This document shows positions 28,341 to 37,439 of a DNA stretch of 64,000 bases, piece after piece. This DNA comes from Clostridiaceae bacterium (GTDB taxonomy: Bacteria > Bacillota > Clostridia > DUPQ01). The position numbers and the translations under genes were made by a program. Position 1 is the stretch's first letter; every line of letters starts with the position of its first letter. The notes under the pieces were generated by a model. That model was not told the DNA's origin. It did not search any database and was given only the letters and a program-made list of their open reading frames with translations. The stretch lies in NCBI GenBank assembly GCA_012838235.1, contig DUPQ01000032.1, positions 32,190 through 96,189 on the forward strand, read 5' to 3'.

Positions 28341-28733
28341 ATGATGAGAAGAATAAGAGAATTCTTTATGAACAGATACGGAACGGACCAGCTGAACAGG
28401 GCTTTAATGGTTGTGTATGCCCTCTTCTTTTTTGTTTACCTGATAACCAAAAATAATGTGTTTTTGTTTATTGCCCTGGCTGTTGCCTTGTATCAGGTAT
28501 TCCGTACTCTATCAAGGAATTTCACTCAAAGAGCAAAGGAAAATCAGTTTTTCTTAAAATACTGGAATCCCGTTAAAAGAAAATATAGCTCAATTAAAAA
28601 GAAAGTTACCGATAAAACACACAGATACTATAAATGTCCCAAATGCAAAACCGAGGTTCGCGTACCTAAAAACAAAGGCAAGATAAGAATCACCTGCCCC
28701 AAATGCAGTGAGCAGTTTATAAAAAAGACTTAA
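28341..28733 (+). CDS. Small membrane protein with C-terminal zinc ribbon
   Basis: A 130-residue protein with two hydrophobic segments at about residues 20-55 (ALMVVYALFFFVYLI, VFLFIALAVALYQVF), a basic linker, and a C-terminal zinc ribbon (YYKCPKCKTEVRVP ... ITCPKC). The ribbon resembles rubredoxin-like or MJ0042-type zinc ribbons of regulators that recruit partners at the membrane. Function unknown. GGGAG precedes the first of two adjacent ATG codons. A short hairpin AAGCGG/CCGCTT follows the stop at 28737-28753 without a T-run. Confidence 0.75.
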   Translation: MMRRIREFFMNRYGTDQLNRALMVVYALFFFVYLITKNNVFLFIALAVALYQVFRTLSRNFTQRAKENQFFLKYWNPVKRKYSSIKKKVTDKTHRYYKCPKCKTEVRVPKNKGKIRITCPKCSEQFIKKT

Positions 28734-28839
28734 AATAAGCGGTTTAACCGCTTCAATAGGCGTCTACCTTGTATAGAAATAATTGGTGTCATAAGTTAAA
28801 ATAGAATTGAAATAATAATAAATTAAATGGGGGGTTGTT

Positions 28840-29739
28840 ATGGAATTTCTAAAAACATTGGAACAGCTGAGGACTCCGTTCTTTGATCAGTTTTTCCTGT
28901 TAGTCACAAAAATGGGTGAGGAACTTTTCTTCACCGTAGTAATATTGATTGTCATATGGTGTATAGATAAAAAAACCGGGTACCGGATGTTTTTCATATT
29001 CTTGCTGGGTTCCTTTGTCAATCAGATGCTTAAATTAATCTTTAAAGTCCCGCGCCCCTGGACATATGAGAATGCCGCAAAGCCGGTGGAAGGCTCGGTG
29101 GAAGCGGCAACCGGCTACTCTTTTCCTTCGGGACACACCCAACAGGGCATCGGTCTTTTCGGATCGGTAGCCATGTTTCTTAAGAAAACCCGGGTGTATA
29201 TAGTTATGGTAATTCTTACACTTCTTGTGGCCTTTTCCAGAATGTATCTGGGAGTCCACACTCCTGCAGATGTATTTACATCTTTAGCTATCGGAGTAGT
29301 GCTTTTATTGCTCTGCTACTATGCTTTCCGTGTTGCAGATAAGCATAAATACGGGGACGTATATCTTTACGGTATTGTTGCATTTGCTATCGTAATTTCA
29401 CTTATAGTGCTCTCGTTTGACAAAACCGGCTCTCCGGAATATCTGCACGGAATAGAAAACGGATGGAAACTTTTAGGTTGCTGTATCGGTATTATAGTCT
29501 CCATAATCGTAGACATCAAATACACAAACTTTGAAGTAAAAGCCAAGTGGTGGCAGCAGATTATAAAGTTGGTTGTGGGTCTCGGAATCGTATTGGTTAT
29601 AAAATCCTTCTTAAAACAGCCTCTCCTGGACCTGTTCAACCAAAGTCCGGTTGCCGACGGAATAAGGTATCTTCTTATAATTCTGTTTGCAGGATGCCTG
29701 TATCCTATGCTTTTCAAAGTATTTAAAAGGAAACAGTAA
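28840..29739 (+). CDS. PAP2-family membrane phosphatase
   Basis: A 299-residue polytopic membrane protein with the three catalytic motifs of type 2 phosphatidic acid phosphatases: KVPRPW (K-x6-R-P), PSGHTQ (P-S-G-H) and SRMYLGVHTPADV (S-R-x5-H-x3-D). The family removes phosphate from lipid phosphates such as undecaprenyl pyrophosphate or phosphatidate on the outer face of the membrane. The C-terminal extension has three or four more helices, as in the larger clostridial members. It has its own GGGGGG ribosome site and a strong terminator directly after the stop. Confidence 0.9.
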   Translation: MEFLKTLEQLRTPFFDQFFLLVTKMGEELFFTVVILIVIWCIDKKTGYRMFFIFLLGSFVNQMLKLIFKVPRPWTYENAAKPVEGSVEAATGYSFPSGHTQQGIGLFGSVAMFLKKTRVYIVMVILTLLVAFSRMYLGVHTPADVFTSLAIGVVLLLLCYYAFRVADKHKYGDVYLYGIVAFAIVISLIVLSFDKTGSPEYLHGIENGWKLLGCCIGIIVSIIVDIKYTNFEVKAKWWQQIIKLVVGLGIVLVIKSFLKQPLLDLFNQSPVADGIRYLLIILFAGCLYPMLFKVFKRKQ

Positions 29740-29741
29740 AA

Positions 29742-29767
29742 CAGACAGCTGATGCTGTCTGCTTTTT
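29742..29767 (+). terminator. Intrinsic terminator of the PAP2 gene
   Basis: An 8-bp perfect stem CAGACAGC / GCTGTCTG with loop TGAT, followed by CTTTTTG. Confidence 0.9.
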
Positions 29768-29794
29768 GCTATATATTCTTTTGTTAAGTTTTAC

Positions 29795-30889
29795 TTATTC
29801 CGCTTCATACTGTTTGATGTATATATTTCCCGTAGAAGTCTTAAGATTAATGTTTGCATCTGCCGAATGAGAAACCAATACGGGGATTTCCGCATCAAAT
29901 TTACCTACGCTTGTGCTGTACGAAACAACAAGTTTATCGGTTTTCACCGTGTACAGGTTTATAGATCCGGTATCGGTCTCCGCATATATACTCTCGGGTG
30001 GAGTAGCACATTTCATTGTGATACTTCCGGTATTACTTCTGAACTCGCCTGTCCTGAAGGAGCCTTCGGTTTCCACTGTGCCTGTGTCGGATTTTTGTGT
30101 AACGGACTTTACTTTGTAATTTTTGCATATTACTCTGCCGACATCCGATTTGCAGTACAGCGTTTCCGCTATTATGTCTTTTGCTTCAATTCTTCCGGTA
30201 TCGGTCTCCGTATTGATTTTTTCCTCCGCTGTTATCCCGTTTAAAGATATATTACCCGTATCGCTTTTAATCACAATATTCTTAGCTTTTAATTCCGATG
30301 CGGTTATCGAAGAAGTATCCGTAATAACAGTAATGGTGCGACTTGCAGCAAGATTGCTTACATTAATCCTTCCGGTATGTGTTTCCAGATAAATAGTATC
30401 AGCCGTTACATCCTGTGCTGAAATATCGGAAATCTGACCGTCCGCTTTCAGTGCGGATAATGACTCGGATAAGGTTTTCGGAATCCATATAACTACTTTC
30501 TTGGGAGCTATCCTGAATATTGACTCATCTTCCAGCTCACTGATTTTCAAAATTCCGTCTTTTACGGTATAAGTAAGATTCTCTCCTTTGGACAAGTCTC
30601 TCTGGCAACTCTCTATAAGCAATATCTTGTCCTGATTATGTACCTTAAATTCCACCGCTTTAGTTATCCAGTTTACCTCTATCTCTTTTATTCCGGAAGT
30701 TCCCGTCTCATACCTTGCCTTTTCTTCATACTGCCCTCTGCGAATCTCAATCCTGTGCCCGTCGACAAAGGAAAAAGTAAAGCAGCTGAACCCGTGTTCC
30801 ACTACATACCATGCTCCCAGACCTATAACTACGAATATGATTACCAGTATCGCTATGGTTCTGATTATTTTTGATGATGTTGCATTCAT
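29795..30889 (-). CDS. DUF4097 beta-helix membrane-anchored protein
   Basis: A 364-residue protein with one N-terminal transmembrane helix (TIAILVIIFVVIGLGAWYV) and a long right-handed beta-helix-like repeat region. The repeat unit is about 18-20 residues built around T-D-T-G-x-I (for example IKSDTGNISL, TETDTGRIEA, AETDTGSINL), the hallmark of DUF4097/DUF4098. Such proteins are usually exported and encoded after a PadR regulator and a DUF1700-type protein, exactly as here. It begins 11 bases after the DUF1700-like gene. Family members are linked to cell-envelope stress responses, but the molecular role is not known. Confidence 0.85.
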   Translation of the reverse strand: MNATSSKIIRTIAILVIIFVVIGLGAWYVVEHGFSCFTFSFVDGHRIEIRRGQYEEKARYETGTSGIKEIEVNWITKAVEFKVHNQDKILLIESCQRDLSKGENLTYTVKDGILKISELEDESIFRIAPKKVVIWIPKTLSESLSALKADGQISDISAQDVTADTIYLETHTGRINVSNLAASRTITVITDTSSITASELKAKNIVIKSDTGNISLNGITAEEKINTETDTGRIEAKDIIAETLYCKSDVGRVICKNYKVKSVTQKSDTGTVETEGSFRTGEFRSNTGSITMKCATPPESIYAETDTGSINLYTVKTDKLVVSYSTSVGKFDAEIPVLVSHSADANINLKTSTGNIYIKQYEAE

Positions 30890-30900
30890 ATTATTTCACC

Positions 30901-31527
30901 TCACTTCTTTGCTTTCCCAAGCCATATATCCAATATACATTCGACTGCAGCTCCGAACAGGAATATAAGCCATGTAAGATGCCATGCATGTGTCTGGAAA
31001 CTTATTATGAAATACATTATCAGGATTATAAGCCACAAAAATCCAGATACCGATTTTCTTATGCTTCTTTTCCTCTCAATTTCCGCCATTCTGTCGGTTT
31101 GAGTACTGATTTGTGTATATCCCGGTTTGTTCGTCCTGTTGTATATTGCAAGTATTACACCTATGGCTACCAATATTACCGCAATCATAATATTTATGAG
31201 CACACTCCTGTATGACAGCGCCATTACCACCGGAACCGCTGCAAGTACGAAAATCATTGCAACCACCGCTCTCAATGCGAGATATTTCTGCCTCTTGGAA
31301 TCATCGGGAGTTATCTCCTTTTCCAGTTCGGCAAAAAGTTCCGATAAGTCACCTATGCTCTCCACCGCTATCTTATATGCTTCTTCCTTGCTTTTTCCTT
31401 CTGTTACAAGATCATTGTATTTATCCTTGAGATTCTGAAGTATTTCTTCTTTAACCTCATAAGCCTTCGCCGTCGCAGGCGCATCTCTAAACAGATTATT
31501 AACGTACGCCTTTAACTTATTCTCCAT
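30901..31527 (-). CDS. DUF1700-like membrane protein (permease-prefix domain)
   Basis: A 208-residue protein. Residues 1-75 form the helical prefix domain (LKAYVNNLFRDAP ... EEILQNLKDKY ... AVESIGDLSELF) found in DUF1700/HAAS proteins. Two further pairs of transmembrane helices follow at about 85-130 and 160-205. The start overlaps the padR gene by 11 bases. The trio padR-DUF1700-DUF4097 is a common Firmicutes operon in which the HAAS-type domain is thought to sense or regulate membrane partners. Confidence 0.82.
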   Translation of the reverse strand: MENKLKAYVNNLFRDAPATAKAYEVKEEILQNLKDKYNDLVTEGKSKEEAYKIAVESIGDLSELFAELEKEITPDDSKRQKYLALRAVVAMIFVLAAVPVVMALSYRSVLINIMIAVILVAIGVILAIYNRTNKPGYTQISTQTDRMAEIERKRSIRKSVSGFLWLIILIMYFIISFQTHAWHLTWLIFLFGAAVECILDIWLGKAKK

Positions 31528-31864
31528 TTACTATCACCCCCGTATCAATTAGTTTCTCAATCATGTTCTTTGACTTATTCCAGTCATTTAATAGCTTTAT
31601 ATATTCCTCTTTTCCTCTCTCGGTAATGGAATAGTATCTGCGCCTTGCAGTCACATTATCTTCACCCCAGTAGGAAGTAATGAATCCGCCTTCTTCCAGT
31701 CGCTTGAAAGCCGTATACAGCGTCGCTTCTTTGAATTCGTATTCGCCGGCGGTTTTTGCAGATATATCTTTATTTATCTCATAACCGTAACTGTCCTTTT
31801 TCATCAAGCTTGCCAGTATAATCGTATCCGTATTTCCTCTTATAAGATCAGATGCTATTGTCAC
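31517..31864 (-). CDS. PadR-family transcriptional regulator
   Basis: A 115-residue winged-helix regulator: DTIILASLMKKDSYGYEINKD (helices 1-2), EFKEATLYTAFKRLEEGGFI (recognition helix) and ARRRYYSITERGKEEY (wing), followed by a short dimerisation helix. I start it at the GTG 31864, which has AAAGGAGGAG seven bases upstream. The longer frame to 31918 runs through the promoter. PadR proteins repress their own operon, and an inverted repeat lies over the -35 of the promoter here. It leads the padR-DUF1700-DUF4097 operon. Confidence 0.9.
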   Translation of the reverse strand: MTIASDLIRGNTDTIILASLMKKDSYGYEINKDISAKTAGEYEFKEATLYTAFKRLEEGGFITSYWGEDNVTARRRYYSITERGKEEYIKLLNDWNKSKNMIEKLIDTGVIVNGE

Positions 31865-31906
31865 ACTATCTCCTCCTTTCGTTAAGTATTTCACCTTACG
31901 TGATAC

Positions 31907-31940
31907 ATAATAATACAAGATACCTCGCCTGTCAAGGTAT
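31907..31940 (-). promoter_or_regulatory. Promoter of the padR operon with inverted-repeat operator
   Basis: Read on the minus strand, TTGACA (31930-31935) and TATTAT (31907-31912) are 17 bp apart. The inverted repeat ATACCT-N9-AGGTAT (31920-31940) overlaps the -35. This fits repression by the PadR protein encoded 40 bases downstream. Confidence 0.75.
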
Positions 31941-32055
31941 TTTTTAAAAATTTTTTATTTTTTCCTTTCTCTTCATTTTTCTTTTTTACATAGTTGTAAA
32001 TACAAAAAATTTACAGTTATATCCAATATTAAAAATTCGTTTCTTTTGTTTTTTC

Positions 32056-32151
32056 TGTGGATAACTTGTTTTTGAATTTATCGCATATTTATCGTATAAA
32101 TTTTGATTTTACCTTTCTTATCCACAAAAAGCGGGGTTAGCCTGTGGATAA
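32056..32151. promoter_or_regulatory. Cluster of three perfect DnaA boxes between gyrA and padR
   Basis: TTATCCACA occurs at 32056-32064 (minus strand), 32118-32126 (plus) and 32143-32151 (minus) in an AT-rich gap between the end of gyrA and the padR promoter. These match the consensus TTATNCACA exactly. The cluster is about 28 kb from dnaA, so it is not part of the main origin as read here. It could titrate DnaA or regulate the padR operon. The function is inferred. Confidence 0.8.
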
Positions 32152-32158
32152 CTTTGTA

Positions 32159-32189
32159 TTAAAAAAATGCCTTGTTTATGGGCATTTTT
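32159..32189 (-). terminator. Intrinsic terminator of gyrA
   Basis: The stem AAAAATGCC / GGCATTTTT (32163-32171 and 32181-32189) with a nine-base loop is followed by a T-run on the minus strand, about 50 bases past the gyrA stop. Confidence 0.85.
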
Positions 32190-32237
32190 ATATGTATGAA
32201 AGTTATATGGTTTGTTTGTCCACAAGTACTGTGAGTT

Positions 32238-34706
32238 TTATTCTTCCTCTTCCTCTTGTTCTTTTTCCGTTATTGTTGCGGCAACAACGGCATTATCTTC
32301 CTCTATTCTCATAAGGGTAACTCCCTGTGTAGCTCTGGATAAGATGCTTATCTGTCCTACATCCAGCCTAATCATATCTCCCTGCAAAGACATGAGCAGA
32401 AGATCATCCTGGTCCGATGCTACCATTGAAGCTATAATTGATCCGGTTCTTCCAGTGACTTTGTAGTTTATGACGCCTTTTCCTGCACGTTTTTGTATCG
32501 GATACTCGGATACGAAGGTTCTCTTACCGAAACCGTTCTCCGTGACGGAAAGAATTGTATCTTCTTCCTTTACAAGACTCATTCCTACCACATAGTCGTC
32601 ATCATCCAACCTTATCCCTATAACGCCTTTTGCCGATCTTCCGGTTTCTTTCGTGTCCTGCTCCGCAAACTTAATAGCTTTTCCTTTATTGGTTATGAGC
32701 ATTACGGTATCATCACCCTCGGAAAGTCTGACAGCAATCAAATCATCTTCTTCTCTGAGAGTTACCGCAATAATACCGCTTCTTCGTATATTAACATAGC
32801 TTTTAAGCGGAGTTTTCTTTACAAATCCGAGTTTGGTGGACATAAACAGATTCTGATTTGTTTCAAAGCTTTCAATAGGCAGAATCGTGGTAACTTTTTC
32901 ATTGGGATCCAATTCCAGAAGATTGACTATGGCTGTTCCTCTTGCCGTTCTTCCCGCTTCCGGTATCTGAAAACCTCTGAGCTTATATACTTTTCCTCTG
33001 TCGGTAAAGCAGAGAACCGTGCTGTGGGTGCTTGTGGTAAATATATCTACAATATTATCTTCTTCTCTTGTCGTAACTCCTATTATTCCCTTGCCGCCTC
33101 TGTTCTGGCTTCTGTAAGTATCTACGGGAGTCCTTTTGATATACCCGAATCTCGTAAGAGTCAGCACTACCGTTTCTTCTTTTATGAGATCTTCGTCCAG
33201 TAAGTCTTCTTCGGAGTCTTCTATAGCGGTTCTTCGCTCATCCCCGTATTTCTTCTTAATAACTTCCAGTTCCTCCATTACGACCTGATTGGTAATCTCT
33301 TCATGCTCCAGTATGCTGAGATAGTACTTTATCTTTTCCGTCAACTCGTCATACTCGGTCTGAAGTTTCAGTATCTCCAGTCCGGTAAGTCTTCCCAGTC
33401 TCATATCCACTATTGCCTGAGCCTGTCTGTCGGTAAATTCGAATTTTTCCACCAAACGTATTTTGGCTTCCGGCTCGTTGGGGCTCTTGCGGATGGTTTC
33501 TATCACCGCATCTAATATATCAACGGCTTTTATAAGGCCTTCCAGTACATGCGCCCTGGTCTGTGCTTTATCCAGATCGAACTTGGTTCTTCTCCTTATT
33601 ACATCCACCTGATGCTGTATATAATATTCCAGCATCTGCTTGAGATTCAATGTCTTGGGCTCATATCCGGTCTTGGAAGGCACCAATGCAAGCATGTTGG
33701 CATTAAAGGCATCCTGAAGTTTTGTATGTTTATACAGCCTGTTAAGTATAACGTTGGCATTGGCATCTTTCTTTAAAGTAATGATTATTCTTACTTCTTC
33801 GTTTCTGTCCGACTCATCGTTTATTTCCGATATGCCTTCGATAGATTTGTTTTTAACCATATCGGCAATAGTTTCTATAAGTTTTGCCTTATTTACCTGG
33901 TAAGGAAGGTCATGAATTATTATTCTCTGTCTTCCGTTTGCAAGCTCTTCTATTTCGGCTTTGCCTCTTACTACAATCCTTCCTCTTCCCGTCTTATATG
34001 CCTGATATATTCCGGATCGTCCCATTATGGTCCCGTATGTGGGAAAGTCGGGGCCTTTAACTATTTCTATCAGTTCGTCGATTGTTATGTCGGGATTTTT
34101 AATAACCGCAAAAATAGCGTCTATTACTTCCGTCAGATTATGAGTAGGTATATTGGTTGCCATTCCTACGGCAATACCGCTGGAACCGTTTACGAGAAGA
34201 TTGGGGAATCTTGACGGCATTACAACCGGTTCCATTTCGTGGTCGTCAAAATTGGATTTGAAGTCCACAGTCTCCTTGTTTATATCCGCAAGCATTTCCA
34301 CAGCTATCTTGGTAAGTCTGGACTCGGTGTATCTCATGGCGGCAGGCGGATCCCCGTCACGCGATCCGAAGTTGCCGTGTCCGTCAATCAAAGGATATCT
34401 CAATGAAAAATCCTGAGCCATCCGCACCATTGCGTCATATACCGCAGCATCACCGTGAGGATGAAATTTACCTAAAACCTCTCCTACGGTAGCGGCACAT
34501 TTTCTGTAAGATTTATCGGGATAGAATCCCAACAAATGCATTGCATAAAGTATTCTTCTGTGAACGGGTTTGAATCCGTCACGTACATCGGGCAGTGCAC
34601 GGTCGGCTATAACGCTCATAGCATATTCTATGAACGCTTTCCTCATTTGCTCTTCTATATCTACCGGTATGATTTTGGAAACATCACACAAATTTTCGTT
34701 TTCCAT
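32238..34706 (-). CDS. gyrA: DNA gyrase subunit A
   Basis: An 822-residue GyrA, the breakage-reunion subunit of type II topoisomerase that makes negative supercoils. Visible: [20 protein letters not shown] near the start, the active-site Tyr in AMRYTE (Y126, equal to Y122 of E. coli), and six beta-propeller blades at the C-terminus with the GyrA box QNRGGKG that marks gyrase rather than Topo IV. The quinolone-determining region reads [10 protein letters not shown]. The usual Ser83 position is therefore Ala (A87), while Asp87 is kept (D91). The acidic tail ends in Glu repeats. It is transcribed alone between two terminators and away from oriC; gyrB is not in the window. Confidence 0.97.
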   Translation of the reverse strand: MENENLCDVSKIIPVDIEEQMRKAFIEYAMSVIADRALPDVRDGFKPVHRRILYAMHLLGFYPDKSYRKCAATVGEVLGKFHPHGDAAVYDAMVRMAQDFSLRYPLIDGHGNFGSRDGDPPAAMRYTESRLTKIAVEMLADINKETVDFKSNFDDHEMEPVVMPSRFPNLLVNGSSGIAVGMATNIPTHNLTEVIDAIFAVIKNPDITIDELIEIVKGPDFPTYGTIMGRSGIYQAYKTGRGRIVVRGKAEIEELANGRQRIIIHDLPYQVNKAKLIETIADMVKNKSIEGISEINDESDRNEEVRIIITLKKDANANVILNRLYKHTKLQDAFNANMLALVPSKTGYEPKTLNLKQMLEYYIQHQVDVIRRRTKFDLDKAQTRAHVLEGLIKAVDILDAVIETIRKSPNEPEAKIRLVEKFEFTDRQAQAIVDMRLGRLTGLEILKLQTEYDELTEKIKYYLSILEHEEITNQVVMEELEVIKKKYGDERRTAIEDSEEDLLDEDLIKEETVVLTLTRFGYIKRTPVDTYRSQNRGGKGIIGVTTREEDNIVDIFTTSTHSTVLCFTDRGKVYKLRGFQIPEAGRTARGTAIVNLLELDPNEKVTTILPIESFETNQNLFMSTKLGFVKKTPLKSYVNIRRSGIIAVTLREEDDLIAVRLSEGDDTVMLITNKGKAIKFAEQDTKETGRSAKGVIGIRLDDDDYVVGMSLVKEEDTILSVTENGFGKRTFVSEYPIQKRAGKGVINYKVTGRTGSIIASMVASDQDDLLLMSLQGDMIRLDVGQISILSRATQGVTLMRIEEDNAVVAATITEKEQEEEEE

Positions 34707-34846
34707 AGTCTTTTTTATGTATCTCTTTCACAAGTTTTATCTCAATAATTATACCATAAAACACATTCCCGGTCTATGAAAAAAGGGAAGATAATAAGCG
34801 GCTATAACTCCGTTTTTACGGAAAAAACAACTTGGATTTTAAAAAG

Positions 34847-34871
34847 AAAAAGCTTGTTTAAAAAGCTTTTT
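34847..34871 (-). terminator. Terminator at the end of the rnf transcript
   Basis: A perfect stem AAAAAGCTT / AAGCTTTTT with a seven-base loop, followed on the minus strand by TTTTTCTTTTT. It lies 42 bases beyond the stop of the last gene of the rnf operon. Confidence 0.85.
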
Positions 34872-34912
34872 CGTCGGAACATTTTATTTGTTTTTTTGCT
34901 GCTCTCCGTCGG

Positions 34913-35335
34913 TTAATCGGTCCTGTTTCTTAAGAAACTGACAAACGAACCATCCGGATTAAATATCTTCAGCCTCGTTCCTCTGATATTATACTGTCTT
35001 ACATACTGCCGTCCGTTCTCGGGATTAAAGACTATATAACCGTTGACACTGGTCCCCTTCAGCTCATAAGTCCCCTTCTCCGCCCATTCGTCAACTCCGT
35101 ACATGAACGTCTCGTATGTCTTATCACCGCCGAAATATATATATGCTCCTCTTGTCGTGGAGTCGGTCTGTATTTCCACCCACCATGTGCCTACTATAGA
35201 TTTAAATATCAAAGCCGCCGCTATACCCAAAACAAGCAATACCAATATGGATATAGTAACTATCTTTTCAATCTTCGCTTTGCGTATGGCCTTGGTCTTT
35301 TCCTCCGCACTTATATTCCTTCTGTCTTCCGTCAT
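34913..35335 (-). CDS. Unknown single-pass membrane protein at the end of the rnf operon
   Basis: A 140-residue protein with a charged N-terminus (about 25 residues), one transmembrane helix (IVTISILVLLVLGIAAALIF), then a compact beta-rich domain (VGTWWVEIQT ... GAYIYFGGDKTYETF ... LKIFNPDGSF). This fits a lipocalin-like or DUF5640-like outside domain. It begins 37 bases after rnfB on the same strand and precedes the operon's terminator, so it is probably co-transcribed. It is not a standard Rnf subunit. Function unknown. Confidence 0.65.
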   Translation of the reverse strand: MTEDRRNISAEEKTKAIRKAKIEKIVTISILVLLVLGIAAALIFKSIVGTWWVEIQTDSTTRGAYIYFGGDKTYETFMYGVDEWAEKGTYELKGTSVNGYIVFNPENGRQYVRQYNIRGTRLKIFNPDGSFVSFLRNRTD

Positions 35336-35372
35336 TTATAGGTCTCCTTGTTTTCACATTCTATCACAACTG

Positions 35373-36176
35373 TCAGTAACTTGAACAGAACTTCTTTATA
35401 ATCTTCTTGGGACAGACATCATAGCATTTTCCGCATCTTGTACATTTCTCATAATCTATGACCGCCACATTGTTGATAACATGTATTGCGTCATACTCAC
35501 AGGCTTTTTCGCACAATTTACATGCTATGCATCCGTTCTTGCAGTTTTTGCCTGTAACCCTGCCGCTGTCCTCGCTTGCACATGCAACATAATATCCCTC
35601 TTCTCCTATAAGATATCTTATGAGGTTTCTGGGGCAGGTCTTTGCGCAAAGTCCGCATTCGGTACATATCACCGGGTCAATAACCGGTGCGCCGTCTTTC
35701 ATCATTATGGCACCGTTCGGGCATGCGGCAACGCAATCACCGTATCCGAGACAGGAGTAAAGACAGGAATTTTCCCCTCTGTATGCCAAAGAGGCGGCTG
35801 CACATGTCATAATACCGGAATAAGTATATTTTTTTGATACATCGGGACAACATATGGCTTTCATTACTCTTGTTTTTTGTGTCGCCACTTTGACTCCCAG
35901 TATCTCCCCTATTTTTATTGCCGAGGCATTGGTTCCCGGTATGCATAAATTACCCTCGGCTTTTCCCTCCGCAACGGCTTCGGCATATAAATCACAACCG
36001 GAATAACCGCATGCACCGCAATTGGCTCCGGGAAGTATTTCTCTTATCGCTTCCGCTTTCTCGTTCTTCTTCACTTCAAAGAACTTACCTGCTATAGTGA
36101 GTATCACACCGAAGAACAGAGCTATTCCTCCTACTATGGAAACCGGAATCAGTATTTCATTAAGTATCTCTTTCAC
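35373..36176 (-). CDS. rnfB: Rnf complex subunit RnfB (ferredoxin-accepting Fe-S protein)
   Basis: A 267-residue RnfB, the cytoplasmic iron-sulfur subunit that takes electrons from reduced ferredoxin. It has an N-terminal membrane helix, the 4Fe-4S motif PGANCGACGYSGCDLYAEA with a fourth Cys at about residue 78, and then several ferredoxin-like cysteine sets (CLGYGDCVAACP, CTECGLCAKTCP, CIACKLCEKACE, CTRCGKCYDVCP). It is the sixth rnf gene, ten bases after rnfA. Clostridial Rnf couples ferredoxin:NAD+ oxidoreduction to Na+ or H+ export. Confidence 0.95.
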   Translation of the reverse strand: MKEILNEILIPVSIVGGIALFFGVILTIAGKFFEVKKNEKAEAIREILPGANCGACGYSGCDLYAEAVAEGKAEGNLCIPGTNASAIKIGEILGVKVATQKTRVMKAICCPDVSKKYTYSGIMTCAAASLAYRGENSCLYSCLGYGDCVAACPNGAIMMKDGAPVIDPVICTECGLCAKTCPRNLIRYLIGEEGYYVACASEDSGRVTGKNCKNGCIACKLCEKACEYDAIHVINNVAVIDYEKCTRCGKCYDVCPKKIIKKFCSSY

Positions 36177-36186
36177 CGCTTACACC

Positions 36187-36780
36187 TCACCCGAACATTC
36201 CCTTAAATCCCGTAAATGCCATAGACAGAAATGCCGCTGTTATGAGCGCTATGGGAAGACCTTTAAAATATTTAGGCACATCATTCATATCCAATCGCTC
36301 TCTTATACCGGCAAATATTATTGTGGCTATCATAAATCCTAAGCCCCCGGTAGCTCCGTACAAAGCGCTCTGCCACAGGTTATATCCGTACTGCACATTC
36401 AACAAAGCCACACCTAAAACGGCACAGTTGGTGGTAATGAGAGGAAGATATATTCCTAAAGCCTTATATAACGAAGGCAGGGCTTTTTTCATGAACATCT
36501 CTATGAACTGCACCAGTCCCGCTATCACAAGTATGAATGTCAATGTTTGCAGATACTCAAGATTATAAGGGACAAGAAGATATGTGTTGGTTAAATAAGT
36601 TACAACGGAGGCCAAAGTCATTACAAAGATAACGGCAACTCCCATTCCCACAGCGGAACTTAACTTTTTCGAAACTCCCAAAAAGGGACAGATTCCCAGA
36701 AAGTTGGAGAGAACAAAATTGTTCATCAGGATAGCTCCGAAAGATATATATATAATCATTTTAAATGTATCTGTGTTCAT
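36187..36780 (-). CDS. rnfA: Rnf complex subunit RnfA
   Basis: A 197-residue, six-helix membrane protein. RnfA and RnfE are homologous and form the membrane core with an Fe-S site. Typical sequence is present: [20 protein letters not shown] near the N-terminus, with a conserved Cys, and [13 protein letters not shown] in the second half. The start overlaps rnfE by four bases (ATGA), so the two are coupled. Confidence 0.95.
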   Translation of the reverse strand: MNTDTFKMIIYISFGAILMNNFVLSNFLGICPFLGVSKKLSSAVGMGVAVIFVMTLASVVTYLTNTYLLVPYNLEYLQTLTFILVIAGLVQFIEMFMKKALPSLYKALGIYLPLITTNCAVLGVALLNVQYGYNLWQSALYGATGGLGFMIATIIFAGIRERLDMNDVPKYFKGLPIALITAAFLSMAFTGFKGMFG

Positions 36781-37439
36781 CGGCTTTCTCCTTTCTTATC
36801 TTTTGTTTCGCATTGCACGGGGCAATCCGCACAGTCCTTGATTTCGGTTTTTTTACGGGTAAGAGCGCTTACCAGTGCCATAAGCGAACCCAGCACCAGG
36901 AATGCTCCTGCCGGTGTTACAAAAATTGCAGGCATAGGTATGTTCTTTATAATCTTAAATCCGAAAATTGCGCCGTTCCCCAAAAACTCTCTTATTGTAC
37001 CTATAACCGTCAGTGCAAGGGTAAACCCCAGACCCATTCCGAGACCGTCCAAAAATGAATACCAGGCATTGTTCTTGCCTGCAAAAGCCTCGGCTCTTGC
37101 CAAAATAATACAGTTTACAACTATAAGCGGAATGTATATTCCCAATGCCTTGTCCAGTTCCGGCAGGAATGCTTTCATAAGCAGCTGTACTATTGTTACA
37201 AAGCCTGCTATTACTGTTATATATACCGGTATTCTGACCGTATCGGGTATGAGCTTTCTCAGAAGCGATATAATTATATTGGACAAAACAAGTACCGCTG
37301 TCGCTGCTATACCCATCATAAAAGAGTTCTTAGCAGTAGTAGAAACGGCTAATGTAGGGCACATTCCGAGCACCAATATGAATGTGGGATTCTCTTTGAT
37401 TATGCCTTTTGAAAGTTCATGTAAAGATCTGTTTTTCAT
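36777..37439 (-). CDS. rnfE: Rnf complex subunit RnfE
   Basis: A 220-residue membrane protein, homologous to Rnf[20 protein letters not shown] and [14 protein letters not shown] carry the conserved cysteines of the membrane Fe-S site. The C-terminal tail has CADCPVQC, an additional cysteine cluster of unknown meaning. It overlaps rnfG and rnfA by four bases each. Confidence 0.95.
   Translation of the reverse strand: MKNRSLHELSKGIIKENPTFILVLGMCPTLAVSTTAKNSFMMGIAATAVLVLSNIIISLLRKLIPDTVRIPVYITVIAGFVTIVQLLMKAFLPELDKALGIYIPLIVVNCIILARAEAFAGKNNAWYSFLDGLGMGLGFTLALTVIGTIREFLGNGAIFGFKIIKNIPMPAIFVTPAGAFLVLGSLMALVSALTRKKTEIKDCADCPVQCETKDKKGESR

Noticed and set aside
29795..30889. Repeated GATACGGG/ACCGGTATC-like words that look like a repeat array
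   Set aside because: They are the DNA for the T-D-T-G protein repeats of DUF4097, not a CRISPR or intergenic repeat.
32493..33203. A 236-codon plus-strand open frame
   Set aside because: It lies wholly antisense to gyrA, which is unquestionably coding. No protein family features.
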